DNA of 64,000 bases, from the NCBI GenBank assembly GCA_017547385.1, contig JAFYPU010000030.1, forward strand, positions 1 to 64,000, in the 5' to 3' direction. Both the position numbers and the translations under genes were made by a program. Below are positions 38,031 to 47,279 of this stretch, piece by piece (position 1 is the stretch's first letter; each line of letters starts with the position of its first letter). The stretch comes from Bacteroidaceae bacterium (GTDB lineage: Bacteria > Bacteroidota > Bacteroidia > Bacteroidales > Bacteroidaceae). Below the pieces are notes generated by a model that was given only the letters and a program-made list of their open reading frames with translations, did no database searches and was not told where the DNA came from.

Positions 38031-38166
38031 CTTGTTCTCCACTACCGAATACCACCAATGTTAAGACCCGAGAGCAAGTAGCCTGAAGGTTCACGTCCGA
38101 TGGGCGTGAGCCGTTTGGCACTTGTTGGGTAAAGGGTAACGTGGTGGTAACCCGGTAGTGAACAAG
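38031..38166 (+). ncRNA. Rod-shaped structured RNA candidate
   Basis: Nested pairing runs through the whole segment. Helices in order: CTTGTT 38031-38036 with AACAAG 38161-38166; CACTACCG 38040-38047 with CGGTAGTG 38153-38160; TACCACC 38050-38056 and ATGTTA 38058-38063 with TAACGTGGTGGTA 38137-38149; CCC 38067-38069 with GGG 38134-38136; CAAGT/GCC 38075-38083 with GGCACTTG 38117-38124; GGTTCACGTCC 38088-38098 with GGGCGTGAGCC 38102-38112. Bulges and G-U pairs suggest selection for RNA rather than a DNA palindrome. It may be a cis leader of the lipoprotein genes, a separate RNA or a small mobile hairpin; I cannot name a family. Confidence 0.55.
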
Positions 38167-38208
38167 TACGAACGGTTTCGCGCCTTTTTAATTACCACCA
38201 CAAACAAA

Positions 38209-39102
38209 ATGAGAACATTTCATGTATTTTCCTTGATGCTTTCTGCGTTCCTGCTACTCACATCGTGCGGAACAAAAAAGGTGCTCAATGCAAATGTCGT
38301 GGGATATCAGTCGGTCCGCACACGACACGCACAACCCACGCCGGAACGCCCTATCCCGAAGAGTGCAGAAATAGCAGTGGTCTACACCATTTCTGAAACC
38401 GGGGAAATAACAGCCGTGGTTTATAACCGCACACCCAACACCATGGTTATAGACCAAACAAAATCATTCTTTGTCAACACCGATGGGAAGTCCACGTCCT
38501 ATTACGACCCTACCGTCCGCACCACTTCGTCGACCTCTTCCAGTTCCATCACTCGCGGTGGTTCTATCAACCTGGGAGCTTTGGCCGGTGCATTCGGGGT
38601 TGGCGGAATTTTAGGTCGAATTGCCAGCGGTATAAATCTGGGCGGCGCTGGCACAACCGGCACAGCCATCACTAACGCTACTTATGTGGCAGACCAGCCC
38701 CAAGTTTCGTTGGCGCCACATAGCAATGGAGCGATGTCAAAAGTATTCAGCATCATCGGCATTGGCAAGGATGCACTGAGTGAAGGGGAGGTGCTATTGC
38801 CCGAAATCCCCGAGCAGCAATCGTACAGCCATTTCAGCATCTACATCAGCTATTCATTGGATGACGGAAAGACATTTAAGCAAATTGCCACCGACTTCTA
38901 TGCTAACTCCAAGGTAATCGTCCCTGTCAGAGGCAGAGGCAGGACCAATGAGGCGCTACGCCAGATTTACGCCACCAAGCAAAACGCCATCAACGAGTAT
39001 TGGTGGATGTTGTACTTCAGCAACAACATCGACAAAAACAATGCTTCGATTAAGGCCGGACACGACTTCAGAGTTCAAGGAATACTTTTCGATTATCAAT
39101 AA
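38209..39102 (+). CDS. Lipoprotein with glycine-rich centre
   Basis: A 297-aa predicted lipoprotein. I start at 38209 (MRTFHVFSLML) because the lipobox LLTSC then sits at residues 15-19; the longer frame would begin inside the RNA candidate. Residues 20-110 are beta-rich, 120-165 are Ser/Gly-rich with a hydrophobic glycine stretch (LGALAGAFGVGGILGRIASG) that could insert in a membrane, and the rest is beta-rich. I do not recognise the family. The next lipoprotein gene follows after 12 nt, so the two form an operon. Confidence 0.7.
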   Translation: MRTFHVFSLMLSAFLLLTSCGTKKVLNANVVGYQSVRTRHAQPTPERPIPKSAEIAVVYTISETGEITAVVYNRTPNTMVIDQTKSFFVNTDGKSTSYYDPTVRTTSSTSSSSITRGGSINLGALAGAFGVGGILGRIASGINLGGAGTTGTAITNATYVADQPQVSLAPHSNGAMSKVFSIIGIGKDALSEGEVLLPEIPEQQSYSHFSIYISYSLDDGKTFKQIATDFYANSKVIVPVRGRGRTNEALRQIYATKQNAINEYWWMLYFSNNIDKNNASIKAGHDFRVQGILFDYQ

Positions 39103-39114
39103 ATACATGGAACT

Positions 39115-40131
39115 ATGCCGAAGAATATCATCAAATTTTTATCGCTCGCAGCCGCAATTCTATTGTTCCACTCCTGTACCACCTCACAAACCATCAGCAT
39201 TGCCGGAACACCAGGGACGGAGATTTATACGCCCGACAAGGACAAAATAGCTGTGATTCCGGCAACGGGAAAAGCCAAAGTGAGAATTCCGGGGGACGTT
39301 TACTACGCTTACTTCATGTCTCATCAAGTCGGTTCTAACGAGTTTGTGCCTTTTGCCCTCGACTTTAATCGTTGCAACTATGCTGGCAAAAGAGCTGCGC
39401 GTATACTTAGCTATCCGGCTGCAGCATTGGGAGCAATAATGGTTGGACTTGGAGCGGCAAATACCGCCGGAGAGGAGGATGGGAGCCTACGTGGTCCTTT
39501 TATCGGCGGAGGAACAATAATTACCGCTGCAGGTATTACCGGTGCCATAGCACTTCACAAACAGCTCAAGCAAACCCAGCTTCGCTACAGATACAAGTAT
39601 CTATCGTCGCAAAGCACCAACGAAGATTTCACATTCACTCATCCCATCGACAATGGCTTCATCAGAACGGTGAAGAACGAACCGCAACGTAGCGAAACCC
39701 AGGTAGAAAATTCTGAAGGCACACCGGCTGCCACCTCCACAGCAGCGCGAAGACGCGGCAAGACCTCGACTGCCACACGCAACCTGAGAGACAACGGCAA
39801 GCAAGTGGCCGGCACTTACGTCGGCACAGGCAGATTGTTGCTAAACGGAGAAGAAGTGGAAAGCTATACGGACATAAAAGTGGTGGTGAAGCGCATCGAC
39901 GAGAACAATGTGCTTGTGGAAGTCTATGAAAGCGGTGAAGCATTCTTCAACACCGGCGATAAATATTCCATAAAGAAAGCGAGCAGTGGCAAGTTCACAC
40001 TTTCACTGAAAGGAATCCCCTCCGCCACTATCACCATCAGTAAGAATAAAAACATGGTATACCTCCATCCCAAGGTGAACATCGAAGGTGAAATTTATAC
40101 ACTGGAAATAAAGGCCTCGTTGCAGGAATAA
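39115..40131 (+). CDS. Lipoprotein with C-terminal calycin-like region
   Basis: A 338-aa predicted lipoprotein with lipobox LLFHSC (Cys21). Residues 22-95 are beta-rich and resemble PEGA-like surface modules. Two glycine-rich hydrophobic stretches (about 98-118 and 124-142) could form a membrane hairpin, as in the preceding protein. A basic, Ala/Thr-rich linker (about 195-225) precedes a C-terminal domain of about 100 residues with GTYVGTGRLLLNGEEV and alternating strands, like a small calycin. Function unknown; it likely works with its neighbour. A terminator follows. Confidence 0.7.
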   Translation: MPKNIIKFLSLAAAILLFHSCTTSQTISIAGTPGTEIYTPDKDKIAVIPATGKAKVRIPGDVYYAYFMSHQVGSNEFVPFALDFNRCNYAGKRAARILSYPAAALGAIMVGLGAANTAGEEDGSLRGPFIGGGTIITAAGITGAIALHKQLKQTQLRYRYKYLSSQSTNEDFTFTHPIDNGFIRTVKNEPQRSETQVENSEGTPAATSTAARRRGKTSTATRNLRDNGKQVAGTYVGTGRLLLNGEEVESYTDIKVVVKRIDENNVLVEVYESGEAFFNTGDKYSIKKASSGKFTLSLKGIPSATITISKNKNMVYLHPKVNIEGEIYTLEIKASLQE

Positions 40132-40171
40132 ACCTCCTTCACACCTAAATGCCATTATCACCCAAACAAAC

Positions 40172-40206
40172 AAGGCGAACCTCCGAAATGCTTGGAGGTT
40201 CGCCTT
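40172..40206. terminator. Bidirectional terminator
   Basis: A perfect 13-bp stem (40172-40184 with 40194-40206) with a 9-nt loop, T-rich on both outer sides, separates the plus-strand lipoprotein genes from the minus-strand hydrolase genes. Confidence 0.85.
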
Positions 40207-40239
40207 ATTTATATAAAATTTTGTATTAGATATACCCAA

Positions 40240-43200
40240 TCACTTCACCAGCACTTTGTGGCTGTTTACCACATAGACACCGGCCGGCAATGCGATGCGC
40301 ACATTGCCCTCAACATTCTGGCGGTTCACTAATCGACCAGCGGCATCGCAGATGCTGACAGGCAGTGAACGTGCGGCACTTACCAACACGCCTCCGTCCA
40401 CGGGCATCACGCTGATGGGCTGACGCGATTCCACACCACGGATACCCACATTAGGATCTTCTTGGTAAACACGCACCCAGTCGAAGAGGGTTTCATACGT
40501 ATGGCCAGTATCGGCATTGGCTGCCCAAGAACCATTGCCCACCGATTGGTTCAGAATGAGGTAGAAAGGCTTGTCGAAGGGCCATTGTCCCTTGTCGAGT
40601 GCGTTTTGGTCGGCACTGCGGGCATAGCTGCCCACTTTCTTGCCATCCACATACCATGTAAGCAAACCATCGACCCATTCCAAACCGTAGGTGTGCCACT
40701 TGGCCATGTCGCAAGACTCACTGAATGACGACTGCGGTGTGTTCTTGTTACCCAAATTATAGGTCCAATTGGTGTGAATGGTGTGATAAGCCGTGTTCTG
40801 CGTATCGATTTGCTCCCAGATGTCGATTTCGCCATCGTTGGGCCAACCTTTACTTTGGTCAGAAGGCATCATCCAAAATGCCGGAAAGTTTCCGGTATGC
40901 GGATGCGTGAGGATGCGAGCTTCAATCTTACCATACAGAAAATCGTGCAAACCTTGTGTCTTCACGCCACCCGTAATCATGGGAACATTGTCGGTGGATG
41001 TATCCGGATTGGGTATAGCGCGAGTTACAAGATGACCGTCTCTCACATACACCACTGCCTCACTGTTGGAAAGCCAACGGTTCCACGTAGCCCCTTGACG
41101 CTCGCAGCGTTTCCACTTGTCGGCATCGGGCTGCGTGCCATCGACTTGGTTAAATTCATCACCAAAGACGAGTGCATGAGTTGCCTCGGAAGTAGGTTGA
41201 AAATCAACGGTGATAATCACATCTCCGTTGACACTATCCTTGGGTATGGTGAAGCTGCCCACAGCACGTGAGTATTCGCTCCACTGACGATTGCCGCGAA
41301 TGTATTGTGGGCCATCAAAATTGTGGCCGTGCTTCACGGTGATTTGCTCTGCTTTATATCCCGAGACAACTGCGGTGGGAACTACTGATATTGCCTTGAA
41401 AGGAGTTACGGTAGGTGCAAGACCGGTGTTTCCACTGCCGTTCACACTTCCGTTGGTGGAGTTCACGATGAGCTTGTGGCTTGCATTGTGCACGTTCAGC
41501 AGAAAGTCAACCACAGCACCACCGTTTTCATTGATTTTGTTACTTCCGCCTTCGCTCCACTGACCGGCAGGGTCAGCATTGTTCCAGTCCACTTTCAAGC
41601 GAGCGCGATATACGCCCACGGGCAGCATCTCGGGCAACGTAAAAACCGGCAGTGCATTTACCGCAACATTGCCCGGAGCATCGGTGATGGCTGTACCAAG
41701 ACTGTTGTAACCATTGAGATATGTATAAGAAATGAGTTCGCTGTTCATCGAAGGGATGCCGGTGCTTCCCAAGTCGGCAGTGAACTTTCCGTCCTGGTTA
41801 TAGTCAACATACAGATACATGTGCATGGCGCGACCGGAGTATCCCACAGAAGTGGTAATGGTTTCACCGGGTTGAAACCCCACTGCCTTTGCCGTCATGT
41901 CGCGATACACATAATTTGGAGCAGTGGTTGTGAGGGTGATGCGTTGTGCCACGGTATTCTTATCTCCCGTGAAGGAAAAATTGCTCAGCAGACGGTCTGA
42001 ACGCTCATTGGTCAAATCGTCCGAGAAGTTGCGAGCATAATCGTCGCCACTCTCTCCGCCTGTTCCGGGGTCCACGAAATAAGGTTCGATATGCACATCA
42101 CCGTCCATGTAAGTGCCGGGGATGGTTATCTTGTTGCCTTGGAAAAGGAACGAAGGCAACACCACATCCTGATACTGCGGATTGCCGTGCACCAGACTGT
42201 CGCCCTCAAGATTGTAACCATGACGCACACGAATATGAGAGATGACAAAGTTGTCGGAAGCCGGTTTGGCAATTACTGTGAGAGGCTTTCCGAAAGCATG
42301 CTTTATCGTTGTGAGTTCTTCTCCGTCCTCTGTCAGCAAGTCGCCATTGAGTCCGCCGGTGCGCGAAACGGAGATTTCATCTTGGTGAATGTTTACCAAA
42401 ACATCGGTAATCACACCGCCATTGCTCACAATGTCGTTAGTGGAAGTGTTGCGGCCGGCCGGGTCGATGCTTCCCCAATCCACTTTGAAGCGCATGCGAT
42501 AAAAACCGGGCTTCAAGTCTGTGGGCATTTTGAAAGCAGGCGGATTGATAAAGTTGCGAGCACCACCGGAAATCTTAGTACCATCACTCTTATAACCTTC
42601 CTGGTTTTCCACTGTTTCCACATACGAATATGTCATGATGTCGCTGCCTTCTGGAATAGTGTAATCGGCATTCAGTTCTGCAGAGAACTTACCGTCATTT
42701 TCACGGTCCAAGTACACATATCCGTTCATCCAGCCACTGGTAAACGAGAAATTAGGAGTGAGAGTTTCACCGGCCTTTACCACAAACGATTTGTGCAACA
42801 AGGGACGATAGATGAGCTGCGGCGAAACGCTACCCACCTCGATGGTTTGGTCGCCATCGGCAGAACCATTCAGCGAAATGCTGTTGAGATAATTGCCACT
42901 CTTGCTGGAAGTTTGCGTTTCCTCATAATTGATGGGATAATCACCATAAATAACGCGCGGAGTGGGACTGTCGGTTATCTCAATCTCGTCGATGTAAGCG
43001 GCGAAGTCTTCCGTCAAACGGTGCGGTGCTTCACAATCGGGCACCACCACAAGGCTGTGAATGTCGATACCGCCGGCACCTTTGATGGCGAACACCGCAT
43101 CACTCCACTTGTTGGGCGTAATTTTCGAAGACGAGAGTTCCCAGAACTGTTCGGCCTCGGGCGATTGGTCGGCACGCTCGGTGCGCTTTCCGAGTCCGAT

Positions 43201-43575
43201 GAGCATCACTCTACCCTCGATGGGTTTGTTGATGAACACGTGTACATACTTAGTGGAAGTGGTAAGCTCGAAAGTTTGCTTCAAATCGATGCGTACACCA
43301 AAGGTGTTACTACCGAAGCGAGAGCGTTGCACGGCCAACATCTTTGCGGAGGCATTGGGCGCGCGTCCCAATATCTCATCTTCTTGATTGAGTTCGTTGG
43401 TTATCACAGCCACATTTCCCTGCAGCTGCTTGGTACGGAAAGGCGACTCCTCCCAAGTGTCGTAAACGCCCAGCGCAGTGTAAGCCTCGTCCGTCTCAAA
43501 ATTTATCGTGGTCTGTGCAGAGGCAAGCATGGGAAGTGCCACGGCTGCACAACTGAGGTATTTCTTGAAATTCAT
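40240..43575 (-). CDS. Multidomain secreted GH16-family hydrolase
   Basis: A 1111-aa exported protein (signal peptide MNFKKYLSCAAVALPMLASA). An N-terminal jelly-roll-like region (about 25-200) is followed by two tandem repeats of a GEVED-like domain plus a beta domain: RMRFKVDWGSIDPAG with IRVRHGYN, then RARLKVDWNNADPAG with ITVKHGHN. The GH16 catalytic domain (about 835-1070) carries GEIDIWEQID, matching the EIDIxE motif with both catalytic glutamates. A Por/T9SS-like tail (SICDAAGRLVN ... GVYVVNSHKVLVK) closes it. The substrate is probably a beta-glucan or galactan. It lies 17 nt after the fucosidase gene. An upstream in-frame Met (43626) would bury the signal peptide. Confidence 0.88.
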   Translation of the reverse strand: MNFKKYLSCAAVALPMLASAQTTINFETDEAYTALGVYDTWEESPFRTKQLQGNVAVITNELNQEDEILGRAPNASAKMLAVQRSRFGSNTFGVRIDLKQTFELTTSTKYVHVFINKPIEGRVMLIGLGKRTERADQSPEAEQFWELSSSKITPNKWSDAVFAIKGAGGIDIHSLVVVPDCEAPHRLTEDFAAYIDEIEITDSPTPRVIYGDYPINYEETQTSSKSGNYLNSISLNGSADGDQTIEVGSVSPQLIYRPLLHKSFVVKAGETLTPNFSFTSGWMNGYVYLDRENDGKFSAELNADYTIPEGSDIMTYSYVETVENQEGYKSDGTKISGGARNFINPPAFKMPTDLKPGFYRMRFKVDWGSIDPAGRNTSTNDIVSNGGVITDVLVNIHQDEISVSRTGGLNGDLLTEDGEELTTIKHAFGKPLTVIAKPASDNFVISHIRVRHGYNLEGDSLVHGNPQYQDVVLPSFLFQGNKITIPGTYMDGDVHIEPYFVDPGTGGESGDDYARNFSDDLTNERSDRLLSNFSFTGDKNTVAQRITLTTTAPNYVYRDMTAKAVGFQPGETITTSVGYSGRAMHMYLYVDYNQDGKFTADLGSTGIPSMNSELISYTYLNGYNSLGTAITDAPGNVAVNALPVFTLPEMLPVGVYRARLKVDWNNADPAGQWSEGGSNKINENGGAVVDFLLNVHNASHKLIVNSTNGSVNGSGNTGLAPTVTPFKAISVVPTAVVSGYKAEQITVKHGHNFDGPQYIRGNRQWSEYSRAVGSFTIPKDSVNGDVIITVDFQPTSEATHALVFGDEFNQVDGTQPDADKWKRCERQGATWNRWLSNSEAVVYVRDGHLVTRAIPNPDTSTDNVPMITGGVKTQGLHDFLYGKIEARILTHPHTGNFPAFWMMPSDQSKGWPNDGEIDIWEQIDTQNTAYHTIHTNWTYNLGNKNTPQSSFSESCDMAKWHTYGLEWVDGLLTWYVDGKKVGSYARSADQNALDKGQWPFDKPFYLILNQSVGNGSWAANADTGHTYETLFDWVRVYQEDPNVGIRGVESRQPISVMPVDGGVLVSAARSLPVSICDAAGRLVNRQNVEGNVRIALPAGVYVVNSHKVLVK

Positions 43576-43592
43576 GTCTGAGGTTTTTGAAA

Positions 43593-45143
43593 TTAATAAA
43601 CTGAAACGGTGTGAATGAGCGGGCATGCCTTGCTATCGGTGATGGTGATGCGAACGGCCTTCACCTTATATCCGTTTCCGTAAGATGAGGTGCTGCCATT
43701 GAGCGGCACAATGCGCTTGTAGCCGATGGTGGTCAGTTCTGTGTCCGAAGCACGCTGTGTCCAGTTTGTGCCATCGGCGGAAGTCTCAACGGTAAATCCT
43801 TTCACGCGCTGGCCTTTGCGGATATATTCCATCAAGGATACGTAATGGATGGTTTGAGTTTCGTCCCAGGTCAATGTAATGGTGGCAGTGTTCACACCAT
43901 CATCGGTGGCCCAATACGTATCCTTATTATTATCTGTGAGGTGTGCAGCCTCGTAAGTGCGGTTGGCACCGGCGGCACGTGTTGTCGAAACTTCCACCTT
44001 GGCATTCGGGGCAAGGTCTGTACCCAGACGGGTTTGCAGCATCTGGCCGAGCTCTTTCAACTTTGCGACGTAAGTGTCGGGCAGAATGCCTGCCTTGTTC
44101 GGCGGGAAGTTGAGGATAAGCGTAGCGTTGCGTCCCACGGTTTCCAGATAGAACTTAAAGAGTTGATCCGCAGTTTTGCAGTCGCCATCGCTGTGCCAGA
44201 ACCAACCTCCTCCGGTGGCTTTTGCATCGCTTTCACCGGGCAGCCAATACCAGCCGTCCTCTTCACCATTTTCAGCACGGCCTTTCTCTGCGCCTCGGTT
44301 GCGCGGCGACCAGTTGGTTTCGCCTGCCCATCCGGCTTCGTTACCAATCCAACGGGCTTCGCCACCCACTCCCCACATCACGCAATTGGGCATCACTTTG
44401 TGCACAGAGTCGCGCAAGTTGGGAATGTCGTAATAGGTGGAATTGTCGATGCTGCGCGTGGTGTTGGCACCTCCATAGTAGCCATCACCGCCATTGGCTC
44501 CGTCAAACCACATCTCGAACTGGTCGTCTCCGTATTGCACCAATTCTGTGCACTGACGCAGGAAGACATCTTTCACATAGCGATTGGTGCCGTCGCCATA
44601 GTAAGCGCTGTTGCGGTCCCAAGGAGAAATGTAGAAGCCATACTTCATACCCAATTCTTTGGCGGCGGCTGCAAAATCTCTGGGGATATTCGTGTTACGT
44701 CCGAACTCGTTGCCCGAATTGGTTACGTTGTGATCTGTGGTTTCTGTGGGCCAGAGGCAGAAACCGTCATGGTGTTTCACCACGGCAATACCGCCTTTCA
44801 TGCCGGCAGCCTTCACGGCTTCGAGCCATTGGCGCGGATTGGGAGCGGCTGTGGGTGCGAAGGTGGCACGGTTTTCATCGCCGTAGCCCCATTCCTTGCC
44901 CGTGTAGGTGTTCATTCCATAGTGGAAGAAAGCATAGAACTCGGTTTCCTGCCATTGCATCTGCCGCTCGTGCGGAACGGGATGCACCGGAGCAGGTTCG
45001 TTGTCGGGATTGGCCAATGTCTGCTGTTGCAAACTGAACTCGCTTTGTGCTTGCAGCAACAAAGGAGAGGCAGCCAGCCCTACAGTAAGTAAGAACTGCG
45101 TAGTTTTTCTCATAGTTTTGGTAATTATAGTGTTAGATTTCAT
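43593..45143 (-). CDS. Alpha-L-fucosidase (GH29) with F5/8 type C domain
   Basis: A 516-aa exported GH29 enzyme. The barrel shows FYAFFHYGMNTYTGKEWG near residue 51, VKHHDGFCLWPT near 120 and FEMWFDGANG near 210, the Asp being the expected nucleophile. Residues about 385-516 form an F5/8-type (CBM32-like) domain that may bind sugars. There is no C-terminal sorting tail. Either 45143 or 45113 could be the start; the second places MRKTTQFLLTVGLAASPLLL as a shorter signal peptide. It begins an operon with the GH16 gene, suggesting joint attack on a fucosylated glycan. Confidence 0.93.
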   Translation of the reverse strand: MKSNTIITKTMRKTTQFLLTVGLAASPLLLQAQSEFSLQQQTLANPDNEPAPVHPVPHERQMQWQETEFYAFFHYGMNTYTGKEWGYGDENRATFAPTAAPNPRQWLEAVKAAGMKGGIAVVKHHDGFCLWPTETTDHNVTNSGNEFGRNTNIPRDFAAAAKELGMKYGFYISPWDRNSAYYGDGTNRYVKDVFLRQCTELVQYGDDQFEMWFDGANGGDGYYGGANTTRSIDNSTYYDIPNLRDSVHKVMPNCVMWGVGGEARWIGNEAGWAGETNWSPRNRGAEKGRAENGEEDGWYWLPGESDAKATGGGWFWHSDGDCKTADQLFKFYLETVGRNATLILNFPPNKAGILPDTYVAKLKELGQMLQTRLGTDLAPNAKVEVSTTRAAGANRTYEAAHLTDNNKDTYWATDDGVNTATITLTWDETQTIHYVSLMEYIRKGQRVKGFTVETSADGTNWTQRASDTELTTIGYKRIVPLNGSTSSYGNGYKVKAVRITITDSKACPLIHTVSVY

Positions 45144-45325
45144 TTTTCGGCATCAAGAGAAGAAAGGCCATTCCTCTCTTTGTGCGACTAAGTTATCGCT
45201 TACGCAAATACTGATAAACTTTCCATAACATTTTTTAGGCATACGCCTATTTTACCCCCCCCGTTTTGTAAACCCCATTTTACATTTAACAACTTCCAGA
45301 AGGGAAATAAGGAAATGCAGAAGCC

Positions 45326-47230
45326 CTACATTCTTTGCTCAATATGGCAGCGCGAATGCAGCGTGGCATAGAACTTATGCCGGCACAAGGTTTCGGCATC
45401 ACCCACCAAGATGAGTTTCATTTTGGCACGGGTCATGGCCACGTTCATGCGGCGCAAATCATTCAGGAAACCGATGTTGCCTTGCTCATTGGCACGCACC
45501 AACGACACAACCACCACGTCGCGTTCCTGCCCTTGGAAAGCGTCGACCGTGTTCACCGTGATGCTTTTTCGCAAAGGCCGCAGATATTCATCGTTTCGCA
45601 ACAAGGAACGCAACAGTTGCACCTGGGCACGATAGGGAGAGATGATACCGAAATCCACCCGCTCTTCCAACAAACGGCGACGCCCGATGCGTTCCACATA
45701 GGCACGGAGGGCCGAAAGCGTGCGCAGGGCTTCACTCCTGTTGGTCAGACTCCGCCCCGTTGTCTCTTCATGTTCGGTTTCGGAGAGGCCGTTCGGAACA
45801 TCGGCCGGGCTTTCCGGCAACACACCCTCGGCTTCCACCCACACCAACGGCCAATCCATCTCATCCAACAGGCTGCGATGCTTCACTTCGGGGGCGGCCA
45901 CGAGTTTTCCGTCATAGAACCATTCGGACGAAAAGCGCATCAGCGTTTCGTTCATGCGGTATTGCATGGTGAGCAGACGCACCGCCTCGGGATGCCGTTG
46001 CGCCAGCGTTTCCATCAGGGTAGTTCCCAATCCTCCGCGCATAGCTTCCACACTCTTCACCGTGGGCGGCAACTGACAGTGGTCGCCGGCCAGAATCACG
46101 CGGTCGGCTTTGGCCATGGCAATCCAGCAGGCGGCTTCGAGTGCCTGCGCTGCTTCGTCGATAAAAAGAGTATGAAAATGATGCCCCGTGAGAAGCGGAT
46201 GGGCTGCACCGGCCAGGGTGGAAGCGATGACGCGTGCCCCGTCGAACAGACTGTGCCGAATGCGTAGCTCCAGTTCGTCGGCACGTTCGCGCAGACGGGC
46301 TATCTTTTGGTGAAAGCTTTCAGAACGCCCCTTGCGTGGGGTGGCATAAAGCTGACGGATGCTCCGACGGATGGCCCACAAGGCCGGATAATCGGGGTGT
46401 GCTTCGAAGCGTCGCTCGTAGGTATTGGCCAGCATTTTGTCCGTAACGCGAGTGGGGTTTCCCATGCGCAGCACGGCCACGCCTCGGTCTGCCAATTGTC
46501 CCGTAATCCAATCGACGGCCGTGTTGCTCTGTGCACAAACCAGCACCTGCGGTTCGCGGCGCAGCACCTCACACACAGCCTCCACCAGCGTGGTGGTTTT
46601 GCCCGTGCCCGGCGGACCATGCACCACCAGCACATCACGGGCACGCAGCACATCGGCCACGGCAGAAGCCTGGGCGGCATTGAGCCACGGCAGATGGGGC
46701 GGCAGATGACTGCCGGCGCTCCACTCGGGTTTCCGACCTACATGCACAATGTTGCGTAGGGTTTCCAACCGATTGTCCTTCGCCATGAGCACTTTGTCCA
46801 AGGCCTCGAACATCAGTCGGTAGGTGGTTTCGTCAAAATGGAGTGCCACGCCGGGACGCTCCAAGGCATTCAGTTCGCTCAGGGCGGCTTCGTCGGGCAA
46901 AGCCACCACCATACGATGTTCCTCGGCATAGCTCACCACGGCGGCAAAACGGCAGAAACGCAACATGCCGCTACCGTCCACACCGAAGAAGCAAACCGAT
47001 CGGCCGTATTCAAAGTTGTGTTCGGTTTCCTCTTCCTCACTCCGCGTAATCTCCACCACCAGGCGGTCAAGCGAGTTATAGTAATGTCGCCCCACGTTCA
47101 CGGGGAACCAGGCATCGCCTCGCTTCACGCGTCGTTCCACGCCCGATGCCTCCACCTCACGACGGTAGGCGGCTTTCTCGTATTCGTATTCCAAGCGAAG
47201 CAATTCGCGCTGACGAAGCAATGAAGGCAT
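45326..47230 (-). CDS. SF1 DNA/RNA helicase (IGHMBP2/Dna2-like)
   Basis: A 634-aa superfamily 1B-type helicase. Walker [18 protein letters not shown] lies near residue 208, FIDEAAQALE near 352, GDHCQLPPTV near 375, LTMQYRMNETLMRFSSEWFY near 415, and the C-terminal VDAFQGQERDVVVVSLVR and NVAMTRAKMKLILVGD motifs. The N-terminal 180 residues resemble the beta-barrel of IGHMBP2/SMUBP-2. It likely translocates 5' to 3' on single-stranded nucleic acid; the cellular task is unknown. Confidence 0.92.
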   Translation of the reverse strand: MPSLLRQRELLRLEYEYEKAAYRREVEASGVERRVKRGDAWFPVNVGRHYYNSLDRLVVEITRSEEEETEHNFEYGRSVCFFGVDGSGMLRFCRFAAVVSYAEEHRMVVALPDEAALSELNALERPGVALHFDETTYRLMFEALDKVLMAKDNRLETLRNIVHVGRKPEWSAGSHLPPHLPWLNAAQASAVADVLRARDVLVVHGPPGTGKTTTLVEAVCEVLRREPQVLVCAQSNTAVDWITGQLADRGVAVLRMGNPTRVTDKMLANTYERRFEAHPDYPALWAIRRSIRQLYATPRKGRSESFHQKIARLRERADELELRIRHSLFDGARVIASTLAGAAHPLLTGHHFHTLFIDEAAQALEAACWIAMAKADRVILAGDHCQLPPTVKSVEAMRGGLGTTLMETLAQRHPEAVRLLTMQYRMNETLMRFSSEWFYDGKLVAAPEVKHRSLLDEMDWPLVWVEAEGVLPESPADVPNGLSETEHEETTGRSLTNRSEALRTLSALRAYVERIGRRRLLEERVDFGIISPYRAQVQLLRSLLRNDEYLRPLRKSITVNTVDAFQGQERDVVVVSLVRANEQGNIGFLNDLRRMNVAMTRAKMKLILVGDAETLCRHKFYATLHSRCHIEQRM

Positions 47231-47279
47231 GGGGGAAGGTTTGATGATAGATGTGGGTGTTTACAAACAGCGAATGAAG

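Noticed and set aside
38031-38166. Group II intron domain V or an intron remnant
   Set aside because: The helix order GGTTC before GAGCC is reversed relative to domain V, and no maturase or reverse transcriptase frame is nearby.
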